From the IMG/VR virus record IMGVR_UViG_3300048107_000498, positions 1 through 24,356 of that record: 24,356 nucleotides of DNA; one strand, written 5' to 3'. Shown piece after piece: positions 8,606 through 15,953 of the stretch (position 1 is its first letter; each line of letters starts with the position of its first letter). The DNA comes from a virus. Under the pieces are notes generated by a model that was not told the DNA's origin, searched no databases, and worked only from the letters and a program-made list of their open reading frames with translations. Position numbers and translations under genes: made by a program.

Positions 8606-8628
8606 ATTATCTGAACAGACATAGTCAG

Positions 8629-9213
8629 ATGAGCGTTCTAAGCGATAAAGAGATCCGTAAATTTGCAAAGAAGGGGATGATTGAACCCTTTCAGGATCGT
8701 CTTGTGACCAAAGAAAAAGATGTACCTGTACTTAGTTACGGACTTAGCTCTTATGGTTACGATATCCGGTTATCTCCCAGTCAGTGCCTTTTGTTTGGTG
8801 GCGTTCAGCACGGAATGTGCGATGCTAAGAACTTCGATCCTGAAATTTTAAAGGAGACTGCACTTCATGAAGACGAGCGCGGAAAGTATTTTATCTTGCC
8901 TCCTTACGGTTACTGCCTTGGCGTTGCTATTGAACGCCTGGCTCTACCCAGGGACGTTACGGTGGTGGCTGTAGGCAAAAGTACTTATGCCAGGGCTGGC
9001 ATTATGGCTAACATTACTCCTGCGGAGGCTGGTTGGGAAGGGCATTTGACTTTGGAGATTAGTAATTGCACTCCTTTGTTCAATAGAATTTACGCCAACG
9101 AAGGTATTTGCCAGCTCTTGTTCTACCAGGGTGAGCCCTGTGAAGTGAGCTATTTAGAACGCAAAGGAAAATATCAGAACCAGCCGCTGGAAGTAATATT
9201 AGCTAAGGCTTAG
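8629..9213 (+). CDS. dcd: dCTP deaminase
   Basis: 194 residues, the usual length for bacterial Dcd. It converts dCTP to dUTP, feeding dTTP synthesis during phage replication. Visible signatures are SYGYDIRLSP (about 41-50), GKSTYARAG (116-124), which supplies Ser118 and Arg122, and GWEGHLTLEISN (135-146), which supplies the catalytic Glu143. The S-to-E spacing is two residues shorter than in E. coli because of a shortened loop before GWEG. The C-terminal CQLLFYQGE matches the family strand near the trimer active site. No dUTPase or thymidylate synthase is seen in this window. It is the last gene of the 6721-9213 plus-strand set, and its TAG overlaps the stop of the convergent 9210-9563 gene by four bases. 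Confidence 0.95.
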   Translation: MSVLSDKEIRKFAKKGMIEPFQDRLVTKEKDVPVLSYGLSSYGYDIRLSPSQCLLFGGVQHGMCDAKNFDPEILKETALHEDERGKYFILPPYGYCLGVAIERLALPRDVTVVAVGKSTYARAGIMANITPAEAGWEGHLTLEISNCTPLFNRIYANEGICQLLFYQGEPCEVSYLERKGKYQNQPLEVILAKA

Positions 9214-9563
9214 AAAAAGCTACTGGTTGACGCTTGTGGTTTATCTGCATAGTTCGTTGAACCGGCCCTGCCAAACTGATCACCTTCGGTAAAAGCAGGG
9301 ACTTGTCCTTCTCTGTTCGTCCATGGACCGTCGAATTTTCTCTTCTGAGAAAACTTACCTGCAGATCGCTTTGCTCGCAGAAACTTTTCAACACGATTTT
9401 GCTTCCCTACGTTGCGAGTGTCCGCAGCCTTCGCGATTTCTCTCTCATCCTCATCTAATCGACGAATATCTACGTCATAAGCCCTTTGTGGGTTAAGGTC
9501 ATTAACCTCTCCACCAGAAGATCCCGCATCTAAACTGCGGTCATAATTCTTTGAATAAGCCAT
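9210..9563 (-). CDS. Small charged hypothetical protein
   Basis: 117 residues, starting MAYSKNYDRSLDAGSSGG. It is hydrophilic, with a basic middle (KQNRVEKFLRAKRSAGKFSQ) and a Ser-rich end; no hydrophobic core or motif is obvious, so it may be intrinsically disordered. It is the only minus-strand gene within the 6.7-10.7 kb plus-strand block and converges exactly on dcd. A TATAAT read on the minus strand (9570-9575) lies only seven bases before the ATG, which would imply an essentially leaderless message or coincidence; no ribosome site is visible. Unknown function. Confidence 0.68.
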   Translation of the reverse strand: MAYSKNYDRSLDAGSSGGEVNDLNPQRAYDVDIRRLDEDEREIAKAADTRNVGKQNRVEKFLRAKRSAGKFSQKRKFDGPWTNREGQVPAFTEGDQFGRAGSTNYADKPQASTSSFF

Positions 9564-9601
9564 AATAGAATTATAGTTGACTTAAACCAGGGCATAGTGT
9601 A

Positions 9602-9994
9602 ATGAGTTTCCTCAATGAATTCATGGGAACGAATGATACGTTAAAAGATCGTATGTTGACTCTTGATAGTTTTGGTCAGCCTTTGGATAATGAGGCTAAT
9701 GATGTTCCTTTGTATGACCAATACAATACTGGTCTTGCTGCAACGCAGCAAAATATGAGCGATCGTATTAACCTAAGTATTGATCCAAGAGCACAGCCCA
9801 GATGCGGAGTAACGGGAACGATTCCAAGCGCAGAAACCGGAATGATGCACGGAGCGGAACCTCAGCCAAGGCAGCTGATAGTAGACATGGGTCAGCTGTC
9901 ACCAGAGGAGCAGGAAGTAGCGATGAACCAGCAACGCAAACTACAGACTGGTTTGAACCGGTCGGGAGCGGTTCTTCAGAATCTAGCGATGTGA
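9602..9994 (+). CDS. Hypothetical protein
   Basis: 130 residues, starting MSFLNEFMGTNDTLKDRM, then a linker-like Asn/Asp/Gln-rich stretch and a C-terminal region with a possible short helix (SPEEQEVAMNQQRKLQTG). No recognised domain. On the plus strand, TTGACT at 9577-9582 could be a -35 for this gene and the next two, but the -10 is poor. The ATG-TGA at the end overlaps a GTG and lies three bases before an ATG of the DUF3310 gene, implying coupling. The last 190 bases are also open in the DUF3310 frame, but that upstream extension looks low-complexity. Confidence 0.65.
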   Translation: MSFLNEFMGTNDTLKDRMLTLDSFGQPLDNEANDVPLYDQYNTGLAATQQNMSDRINLSIDPRAQPRCGVTGTIPSAETGMMHGAEPQPRQLIVDMGQLSPEEQEVAMNQQRKLQTGLNRSGAVLQNLAM

Positions 9995-9996
9995 TT

Positions 9997-10278
9997 ATGG
10001 AGTTTTCTGATTGTCCGGGGGGTGTTTGTCCTGTCCCTTGGGCAACAGATACAAGCGGAGATGATATAAAAGAAGATCTTGTCAATCATCCTGCACACTA
10101 CACTGATGGCAATATTGAATGCATTGAAGCAATTGAAGCGCAGCTAACGCCAGAAGAATATAGAGGGTACTTAAAAGGTAACGTCGCCAAATATTTGTGG
10201 AGAGAAAAATATAAAGGAGGGGTTCAGTCATTACAAAAAGCGCAATGGTATCTCACGCGTCTTGTAGATATAGAATAA
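9997..10278 (+). CDS. DUF3310 family protein
   Basis: 93 residues from the ATG at 9997; a GTG at 9991 would add two residues. The core is the DUF3310 signature: NHPAHYTDGNIECIEAIEA (30-48), then YLKGNVAKYLWREKYKGG (58-75) and KAQWYLTRL near the end. DUF3310 proteins are common in phages, including cyanophages, and are sometimes labelled nucleotide kinase, but without good biochemical support, so I give no activity. The same frame stays open back to 9802, but the added residues are Ser/Arg/Gly-rich and lie inside the upstream gene. The gene is followed after 18 bases by hli, so the two are likely co-transcribed. Confidence 0.88.
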   Translation: MEFSDCPGGVCPVPWATDTSGDDIKEDLVNHPAHYTDGNIECIEAIEAQLTPEEYRGYLKGNVAKYLWREKYKGGVQSLQKAQWYLTRLVDIE

Positions 10279-10296
10279 ACAAGATCATGAAAAACT

Positions 10297-10488
10297 ATGA
10301 CGGTAACAACTAACGAGCATGGACAAACAAACGTCTTTGCTAAAGAACCCACAATGGAGGTAATTAAAGTGACCGAAGACCACAACACAAAAGCAGAACG
10401 TTTAAACGGTAGGTTCGCAATGCTTGGAATCATTGCTGCTATCGGTGCGTATGCGACCACAGGTCAATTGATTCCTGGCTTGTGGTAG
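10297..10488 (+). CDS. hli: High-light-inducible protein (Hli), auxiliary photosynthesis gene
   Basis: 63 residues. The N-terminal TNVFAKEPTM (11-20) is conserved in cyanobacterial and cyanophage Hlis, supporting the ATG at 10297. The single membrane helix follows AERLNGRFAMLG (33-44). E34, N37 and R39 form the ExxNxR chlorophyll-binding signature of the LHC superfamily, and the protein ends TTGQLIPGLW. Hlis protect photosystems from excess light in the thylakoid and are carried by many cyanophages to keep photosynthesis running during infection. A GGAGGT followed by an in-frame GTG inside the gene (codon 25) could start a shorter form, but that would lose the conserved N-terminal motif. Confidence 0.96.
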   Translation: MTVTTNEHGQTNVFAKEPTMEVIKVTEDHNTKAERLNGRFAMLGIIAAIGAYATTGQLIPGLW

Positions 10489-10667
10489 GTGCACACTACA
10501 CTCCTCCGCCATTGCCTGCAAAGCTGTGTGCGGAGGTTGCTTGGGAGATAATCCATACTCCTGTCCTTAAGACAGAAGATAAAAGAAAAGTTTTAAATAA
10601 TCTTCGTCGTCGATGTGGACAAAACTTTTTGCACCCAGGAATTGTAGCTCCTACTGGGTGGCCTTAA
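10482..10667 (+). CDS. Small hypothetical protein downstream of hli
   Basis: 61 residues from a GTG that overlaps the hli stop by seven bases. It is basic and helical in character (CAEVAWEIIHTPVL, RKVLNNLRRRCGQNF) with a Pro-rich start and end. No family recognised. Support is mainly positional: it fills the 175 bases between hli and the convergent gene, and its TAA overlaps that gene's stop by four bases, the same compact arrangement as dcd/9210. There is no clear ribosome site, so the start is uncertain. Confidence 0.55.
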   Translation: MVGAHYTPPPLPAKLCAEVAWEIIHTPVLKTEDKRKVLNNLRRRCGQNFLHPGIVAPTGWP

Positions 10668-10981
10668 TCGCGTTGACGCCAATCATCAGTTTTTTCTTGA
10701 CTAAACCAATTTGCAATATCATCTGGACCATTGAACTTAGTCCGATGATTGCTTGGGTCTGGATCACCTAGATCCATTGCATTCATAAAGCTGTCAAGAC
10801 TACCTTCTTCCATTTCTGGTTTATTTGCTTTTCGCCTTGCTTTGCGCATCATCTCACCTGCTGAACGATTAGCTTTTCCTAGCTTCTCAGCCCAGATCAT
10901 ATCGGTGAGTTTTACCTCTTCTTGATTTGCAATGCGCTTGCAAATGTACTCTAGGCGTAGCCTGTATTCAGTTGATAGCAT
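10664..10981 (-). CDS. Small charged hypothetical protein
   Basis: 105 residues, starting MLSTEYRLRLEYICKRIANQ. The first 60 residues look helical with a basic patch (MMRKARRKANKP), and the C-terminal half is acidic and polar. No recognised motif. It follows the NblA-like gene by six bases in the same direction, so it is probably read from the same message as that gene, and possibly as the endolysin upstream. A nucleic-acid-binding role is possible from the charge pattern but is only a guess. Confidence 0.72.
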   Translation of the reverse strand: MLSTEYRLRLEYICKRIANQEEVKLTDMIWAEKLGKANRSAGEMMRKARRKANKPEMEEGSLDSFMNAMDLGDPDPSNHRTKFNGPDDIANWFSQEKTDDWRQRD

Positions 10982-10987
10982 GACAAT

Positions 10988-11284
10988 TTAACCAAAAATT
11001 GGCTGTTCATCATCCTCTTCGTCGTCCATCTCTTGACTCATCATGCTGATAGCAAGCTGAGTAAGCTCTAGATCTGTGGGGATATCAAATTCAATTTCAA
11101 CGTCTTCAGCCTGGAGCATGTCCTTAATTGCTTGCAGCTCAAGCATTCGTTGGTGGTACAGATTCAAAAGAGCAATCTGCAGCTGGTCCCATGTCATCTC
11201 TTGCGCTGCCAACTCGGCTTTACGCATAGAAAGCTGTAAGTGTAAAGGCAGATCCATTTCTTTCAACGATGTGAAATCTTCCAT
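10988..11284 (-). CDS. NblA-like phycobilisome degradation adaptor (putative)
   Basis: 98 residues. Residues of about 12-59 align without gaps to the short helical NblA family as I recall it: LPLHLQLSM, then Q28-x-M30-T31-x-D33-Q34-x-Q36-x-x-L39-x-x-L42-Y43-x-Q45-x-M47, then KDML. NblA proteins (about 60 residues) pair phycobilisome subunits with Clp protease and trigger phycobilisome breakdown. Freshwater Microcystis phages carry nblA, and I recall a report of an active NblA from an uncultured marine cyanophage. Unlike canonical NblA, this protein has a C-terminal extension of about 40 residues ending in a strongly acidic run. A TAGAAT at 11306-11311 could be a -10. It lies between the endolysin and an unknown gene. 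The match is by eye, so confidence in function is moderate; that the ORF is a gene is more certain. Confidence 0.62.
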   Translation of the reverse strand: MEDFTSLKEMDLPLHLQLSMRKAELAAQEMTWDQLQIALLNLYHQRMLELQAIKDMLQAEDVEIEFDIPTDLELTQLAISMMSQEMDDEEDDEQPIFG

Positions 11285-11308
11285 TCTTCAGACCTTGTTG
11301 GAATAATT

Positions 11309-11971
11309 CTAACTCCAAGAACTAAAGATGTCTCTTAGCTCTTCGTCTTCCATTTCATCTATTGTATCTGTCACGCAAAAGGCATTTGCGAACTCACTTA
11401 AAACGTAAGGGCTGACTGCGCTTTCTAATTCCCGAATAGCACGTACCTGGTGAGGTGCTGCAGAATAATTTCTAAAAGCCTTTAGTAGAATCATGTCTGA
11501 AGGCCATGGGTTCATCTCTATATCTTGCAGAAATAGCCTGACTTCTTGTCTGCGTCTATCCAGTAAACCTCCTATCACCTGGTGGTTTTTATCAAAGACC
11601 CATTGGTTGATGGATTCAGTTACTGCCTTGTAATCGTTGCTGTCTAATTGGTCAATAATTTCACTGTACAAAAAAGCTTCCCATCCAATGGAATGGATAA
11701 AAGAAATCAATGCTTCCAGGCTGGATGGGTATAGACCCATGTTTAAAGCTTTGAGTTCATGCGCAATGATATTGATGTCTTTGAGAACATACTCAAGAGC
11801 TTTCTTCTTGGTACACATATGTCCTTGCTTAACAGCAGTACCATCAGGGTAGAACTGTGTTCCATGGCCAATCGTGTAGGGTTCTCCTCCAGACCCAGGG
11901 TCTGGGTATGCTTTTTCATTAAAGCCCTCAAAGGTTTTAATGATGTTCAACGCAGTCTTATAGGGGTACAT
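11309..11971 (-). CDS. Endolysin, GH24 phage-type lysozyme
   Basis: 220 residues. The N-terminus KTFEGFNEKAYPDPGSGGEP followed by YTIGHGT is the GH24 active-site region. E15, D24 and T33 correspond to the E11-D20-T26 triad of T4 lysozyme, with the same nine-residue E-to-D gap. Later features fit the helical lobe (LISFIHSIGWEAF, VIGGLLDRRRQEVRLF). It cleaves the glycan strands of host peptidoglycan at lysis. The C-terminal 60 residues, with a charged end (DEMEDEELRDIF), go beyond the usual T4-type domain and have no recognised role. There is no signal peptide, so release would depend on a holin, which I cannot identify here. A TATAGT lies upstream at 11997-12002. Confidence 0.9.
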   Translation of the reverse strand: MYPYKTALNIIKTFEGFNEKAYPDPGSGGEPYTIGHGTQFYPDGTAVKQGHMCTKKKALEYVLKDINIIAHELKALNMGLYPSSLEALISFIHSIGWEAFLYSEIIDQLDSNDYKAVTESINQWVFDKNHQVIGGLLDRRRQEVRLFLQDIEMNPWPSDMILLKAFRNYSAAPHQVRAIRELESAVSPYVLSEFANAFCVTDTIDEMEDEELRDIFSSWS

Positions 11972-12004
11972 TGAACGCTGAAAGAGAATCCCTTTAACTA
12001 TATA

Positions 12005-12118
12005 TTACTTTCCTTGCCCTCGTAACTGTTTACGGCGATGAGAAGGCTTTGAATGCTTGCCTTGACCTTGACGTGTTTTCTTAGGCTTTGCTTGAACATA
12101 AGAGCCAGCGGTATTCAT
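12005..12118 (-). CDS. 37-residue basic protein (KKTRQG...RGQGK type)
   Basis: A 38-codon frame read directly from the minus strand: it starts MNTAGSYVQAKPKKTRQG and ends KQLRGQGK. About 30% of residues are Lys, Arg or His, and there is no hydrophobic core. A very similar small basic protein (KKTRQG near the start, RGQGK at the end) recurs in cyanophage genomes as a conserved unknown, which is why I call it despite its length. Its ATG overlaps the TGA of the upstream 12115-12294 gene (ATGA), implying coupled translation. A nucleic-acid- or ribosome-binding role would fit the composition but is unproven. Confidence 0.72.
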   Translation of the reverse strand: MNTAGSYVQAKPKKTRQGQGKHSKPSHRRKQLRGQGK

Positions 12119-12294
12119 AAGTCATAATTAGCTTCACAAACTATACTAAACAAAAATAATTTCATTTGTCTATAATTTTCTTGCTCCTCTGCTGGTCTGG
12201 CTGGTGATCCAGGCCAGTATTCCAGTGCATCATTGACTGCTTGGTAAAGAGTACGTACTCCTTCTACTGAAACTTTAATGTCTACATGAGTCAT
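12115..12294 (-). CDS. 59-residue hypothetical protein
   Basis: A 60-codon frame read directly: it begins MTHVDIKVSVEGVRTLYQAV and ends FSIVCEANYDL. An N-terminal amphipathic strand/helix region is followed by a Pro/Glu linker and a hydrophobic helix (MKLFLFSIVCEA). It starts three bases after the upstream 12298-12597 gene and shares ATGA with the next gene, so 12597 to 12005 forms a compact three-gene set. Function not recognised. Confidence 0.65.
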   Translation of the reverse strand: MTHVDIKVSVEGVRTLYQAVNDALEYWPGSPARPAEEQENYRQMKLFLFSIVCEANYDL

Positions 12295-12297
12295 AAG

Positions 12298-12597
12298 TTA
12301 CCATTTGACCTTATGACTCCAATACCTGGCACTCATTTTAGATGGCTTGCTATCCTGTGCATTGTGTCTTGCGTAATATGACTTCTTACGTGCTCGCTCT
12401 TTGTCTGTCTGGGGATTTTTACCGGCTCCCTTCACGCCCTGCTGGCCAAAACGGATTATCTTTTCTTTACCGTTTTCGCAAGCTTTTACGACGTGGGACT
12501 TAGTTTTATGCCCTGGTGTTTTTTGTGGCTTATTGCATTTCATCTTATCTTTATGCAGCTTGGCAGCCTTCGCTGCTCTCTTAGGCTTGTCTGACAT
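12298..12597 (-). CDS. Small basic protein of DUF5872-like type
   Basis: 99 residues, very Lys-rich. The core reads CNKPQKTPGHKTKSHVVKAC, then GKEKIIRFGQQGVKGAG, then ARKKSYYARHNAQ and a final MSARYWSHKVKW. I recall this pattern (RFGQ-GVKGA, KSFKARH, MSAxYWAxKVKW) from small conserved proteins of phages and large viruses (DUF5872-like), whose function is unknown; the assignment is from memory. AAAAGGATC sits 10-17 bases before the ATG as a ribosome site. It follows the 973-residue gene by 24 bases on the same strand. Confidence 0.8.
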   Translation of the reverse strand: MSDKPKRAAKAAKLHKDKMKCNKPQKTPGHKTKSHVVKACENGKEKIIRFGQQGVKGAGKNPQTDKERARKKSYYARHNAQDSKPSKMSARYWSHKVKW

Positions 12598-12621
12598 TTG
12601 GATAAGATCCTTTTGTTTATT

Positions 12622-15543
12622 TTACTTAAAGAAACTTGTAAAATCTGTAATCAACTCTCTTCCTGAATCGCTTGCGTAATCGTTATCATAATTTTTTTCA
12701 TCAGCAAATAAATCAAAATAACTAGGTTCTTTGTCTTCTTCTTTATCTTTATCTTCGTCTGACGATCCAAATAGATCACTACCGTCGTCACCTAGGAAGC
12801 CTTGAACAGAACCTAAGGCGGTGAATGGATCACTCATGTCAGCATCTTTAAGTTGAAGCCCCTCAAGACCTTGGGTGATCATATTAAGATCATTTCTATC
12901 CATATCTGGCAAAAACGTTTCATAAAATTCTTCTTGCGTACCACCAAAACCAGCATTTTTAAATGTTTTGTATAAGGCATCAGCATCAGGATCTTCTTCA
13001 GGATTTGCGTCTTCGTCTCTTTCGATGTATGTGACGCCTAACTCTTTTTGCGTAGGCTTTTTACTTTTTTGGTTTAAATATTTAATACCTTCTCTTATAT
13101 CTTTTGCTGCACCTGTCCTAACGGATTCAAGAATATATTCCTTTACTTCATTTAATGTTGCGCTTTCATCTAGTCCATATAGCTCAAGCAATTCTTTCCA
13201 TTCATCTTTATTTTCTAAGGGATCAATACCTTCAAGTATTTCATTTGCAAATTCTTCAGGTGTAACAAAAGCAAGGAAAGGTGAATCACCAAACTTATCA
13301 CGTGAATCATCTACTGCAGATAAAACGTTATTGCTAATAAAACTTTTTACATCACTGTCTGTTACTACATCACGTGCAGGGTCAAAATTTTTGCTTCGTC
13401 CTATTTTGTCGTAATGTAACTTGGCAAAAGAATTTTTATCTTTTAAATCTAGACCATAATAATAAGCAAGCTCTGCCCAGGTTACTCCAGTTCTTGACCC
13501 CGTTAAACCAAAGTCCTTAGCTTCCTTTTTAGTCAATGCGTAAGCGATGGAATTAGGATTTGCTTTTGCTTTTTTCCAGTCAGCAGCAACTTCTTTTTTC
13601 TGATTTGCATAATCTAATTTTTTGGCATCATTTACAGTTCCATACTTAGCGGAATTCCCAGGATTAAAATAAAATTCAGGATTAAAAGATTTTTGATAAC
13701 TATCTCCTACTTTTCCTTCTAGTCCTGCATAAAACTCTTCTGCACGTAATGCTGCGACATCACGCAGTGCATTTACTGCTGTTTGTGTTTGAAAAATATT
13801 TTGTTCTGTTTCTTTATCAATAGTGTCAATGTAACTAATAAATTCATCCATAGATTTTGATTGATCAAAACGTGGCGTTACATAGTTATCGATAAAGTTC
13901 TTTTTAAAATCTTCTTCTAGTTCATAAACAGTTGTACGTTCGTCTCCGATTTTTACCTCTCCTGTATCTTTATTGTAATCAACACCAAAACCTAGTACTT
14001 CACTTTTACTCTCTATATCTTTAATTAAAGTATCGTTAAACCATTTTTGCCAGTTGTATTCTGAGCTATTGAAGTTTACGCCTGTAACCGCCCCTATTTG
14101 ATCTTCAAAACTTTCTTCTAATTGGGATGTATTAACACCCATCGTTCCTAGGATTCCGCCTACACCTGAGTCACCCAGGATAGAGTTTGAAAGTGTCGCA
14201 TTCATATTAAATATTTCACTAAATCCTGGTAAACCTTTGTATATATCTAATTCTCTTTCTCTTGCTCTTGCTTTATTTAATTCATTAATTGCATCAGTTG
14301 CCATGTCAAGACCAAGGCCTTTAAACTTATCTTGTTCTGTTAATTCTCTTTGTGCAATACTGCCGCCAATAATTACTTCTAAATCGCCACCTACTCCGTC
14401 GTCCCAGTTAACAGTGCGAATAGGTTTGCCATCTGATATCCTTTCACCCGTAAGGCCTAGCTGGTTATCACGAATTAATTGTCTATCAGCATCTGAAAAA
14501 TTCTTTTGAAAATCTTCTCTATAAGCATCTGTTTGTGCTGTTGGTTTTTCTTTATTACCTCTATAACCAGCTGATTTTCCTACTGTACTGTAATCATTCC
14601 ATGCAAAATTACCTTTGTTTTCATAACGAACAAGAATATCAAGGTCATCGTTTTTTACAGCATTATTCCATTTTTTTTCTAAATTACTGTTGCCTTCATT
14701 TTGGTTTATGTAATACTTACTATCAAAGCCCCCTACAGGGGGATTGATTCCTTGTGCTTCGTAATTCCAGGCTGTTACCCTTGTGCTGCCGTAGTAGGTC
14801 TTATAAGAAGTTGTTAAAGTACCTAAAAGATCCTTTTTTTCCTTATTTGTAATATAACCATCATTAACTAATGAAGTTAAGAACTCACCTTGGCCTCCAG
14901 AAGCATTTGAATTTATTTGAGAACGATTACCAACATAGCGACCAGTCGGACTAGCCTTCGCCCATTTAACAGCAGAAGAACTCCATTGGTTTATGGAATT
15001 TACTTTTGTTACTTGCTTATCACCTTTTGCATTAAATTCATCTGCTTTTTCTTGACGTAACGCAGGGACTGTTTCGTTATAAGCTTGGTCTGTTTCATTT
15101 AAAATTCTATTCGCATCATTTGTTCTTCTAGCTGTCTCATTATCTTTGATGTTATTTTCTCGCTCAGTTTTTATTCGGTCGCCAAAACCACGTGCCTCAT
15201 TTAAATATTTATCAGTCCATTCAAAGTTTCTATTTTCTGCAAACTGCTTTAACCCGTAACCATCATAGTCATTCGGTTGCCTTATAGTAAATGCTTTCCA
15301 TTCATCTCCTTGATAATCTTTGCCATCATTTTTAAGATCTACTACTCTTCCATTTCTAATTTTTACATAAATTTGTGTTGATGTTTCTTCTGGACGATTA
15401 GTCTTTGCATCCGTTTTACGGTTTGCTGATCTTGTAGGTATAGCTTCTGAAAACTCACCTGCTGTATATGGATTATTACTTGAGCTTCTTCCGTTGTATT
15501 TTAAATTTGTTGCTTTCCATCCTTTGCTTGTATATGTAGCCAT
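12622..15543 (-). CDS. Large cysteine-free protein, probable virion/internal protein
   Basis: 973 residues, starting MATYTSKGWKATNLKYNGRS. I find no cysteine in the whole protein. It is hydrophilic, rich in Lys, Asp, Glu, Asn and aromatic residues, with helical charged regions (RIKTERENNIKDNETARR) and a highly acidic end (SDEDKDKEEDKEPSYFDLF). No enzyme motif is visible. The DNA is visibly more AT-rich than the capsid genes, with many TTT/TTA-type codons on the reverse strand. Length, lack of Cys and location next to the virion module suggest an internal or tail protein, but an accessory gene brought in with the HNH endonuclease is possible. Its ATG directly follows the TAA of the HNH gene (TAAATG). 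Confidence 0.82.
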   Translation of the reverse strand: MATYTSKGWKATNLKYNGRSSSNNPYTAGEFSEAIPTRSANRKTDAKTNRPEETSTQIYVKIRNGRVVDLKNDGKDYQGDEWKAFTIRQPNDYDGYGLKQFAENRNFEWTDKYLNEARGFGDRIKTERENNIKDNETARRTNDANRILNETDQAYNETVPALRQEKADEFNAKGDKQVTKVNSINQWSSSAVKWAKASPTGRYVGNRSQINSNASGGQGEFLTSLVNDGYITNKEKKDLLGTLTTSYKTYYGSTRVTAWNYEAQGINPPVGGFDSKYYINQNEGNSNLEKKWNNAVKNDDLDILVRYENKGNFAWNDYSTVGKSAGYRGNKEKPTAQTDAYREDFQKNFSDADRQLIRDNQLGLTGERISDGKPIRTVNWDDGVGGDLEVIIGGSIAQRELTEQDKFKGLGLDMATDAINELNKARARERELDIYKGLPGFSEIFNMNATLSNSILGDSGVGGILGTMGVNTSQLEESFEDQIGAVTGVNFNSSEYNWQKWFNDTLIKDIESKSEVLGFGVDYNKDTGEVKIGDERTTVYELEEDFKKNFIDNYVTPRFDQSKSMDEFISYIDTIDKETEQNIFQTQTAVNALRDVAALRAEEFYAGLEGKVGDSYQKSFNPEFYFNPGNSAKYGTVNDAKKLDYANQKKEVAADWKKAKANPNSIAYALTKKEAKDFGLTGSRTGVTWAELAYYYGLDLKDKNSFAKLHYDKIGRSKNFDPARDVVTDSDVKSFISNNVLSAVDDSRDKFGDSPFLAFVTPEEFANEILEGIDPLENKDEWKELLELYGLDESATLNEVKEYILESVRTGAAKDIREGIKYLNQKSKKPTQKELGVTYIERDEDANPEEDPDADALYKTFKNAGFGGTQEEFYETFLPDMDRNDLNMITQGLEGLQLKDADMSDPFTALGSVQGFLGDDGSDLFGSSDEDKDKEEDKEPSYFDLFADEKNYDNDYASDSGRELITDFTSFFK

Positions 15544-15906
15544 TTATGCAACACCTAGCCTTAGCTGGCTCATATCAGAAGTAAATACTATTTTATCTCC
15601 TTTTGTCCATTCATGAACAGCATCTAATTTTTTTTGGGAAAAGAATTCTTGTTGTCTGTACCATTCTTCCATTGGGCTTGAAGCTTTATTAGTATTGCAT
15701 GTACGACAACAAGGAATTAAATTATTTCGGTTGGAAGAACCCGATTTAAATTTTGGGATAATATGGTCCAGGCTGGTTGCCTCGTTTCCACAATATCCAC
15801 ATTTATAGTTCCAGGCTTTGTATATTTCATCTCTAAAACGTTTTTTCGCTTGTTTCGGTCGGAGTTCAAGTAGGAGTGCGAGCGGTTCGTTCTCCGTTTT
15901 GAACAT
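15544..15906 (-). CDS. HNH endonuclease
   Basis: 120 residues. The HNH fold is clear: CGYC (36-39), SLDHIIPKFKSG (45-56) with the D47-H48 pair, RNNLIPCCRTCNTNK (60-74) with Asn62, and C67-x-x-C70 completing the zinc-ribbon pair. The N-terminus has a basic helix (RPKQAKKRFRDEIYKAW). HNH proteins in phages act as homing nucleases or help terminase cleave DNA; the terminase genes are not in this window, so I cannot choose. It is abutted head-to-tail by the 973-residue gene and preceded by a 140-base intergenic region with a dyad and the divergent HTH gene. Confidence 0.92.
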   Translation of the reverse strand: MFKTENEPLALLLELRPKQAKKRFRDEIYKAWNYKCGYCGNEATSLDHIIPKFKSGSSNRNNLIPCCRTCNTNKASSPMEEWYRQQEFFSQKKLDAVHEWTKGDKIVFTSDMSQLRLGVA

Positions 15907-15953
15907 GTTGTTCTAGCCGTTAATCCATCCTATGTCAGGTAAATATCATAAAA

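Noticed and set aside
10369-10488. Internal GTG of hli preceded by GGAGGT
   Set aside because: Starting there would remove the conserved TNVFAKEP region; a short form is possible, but the full-length start is better supported.
12588-12612. GGATAAGATCC inverted repeat before the DUF5872-like gene
   Set aside because: Only four base pairs in the stem, and it overlaps the ribosome site; too weak to call a terminator.
12968-13414. 148-codon plus-strand frame opposite the 973-residue gene
   Set aside because: Ser/Leu-rich antisense artefact of Asp/Glu/Lys-rich codons; the minus-strand frame is continuous and coherent.
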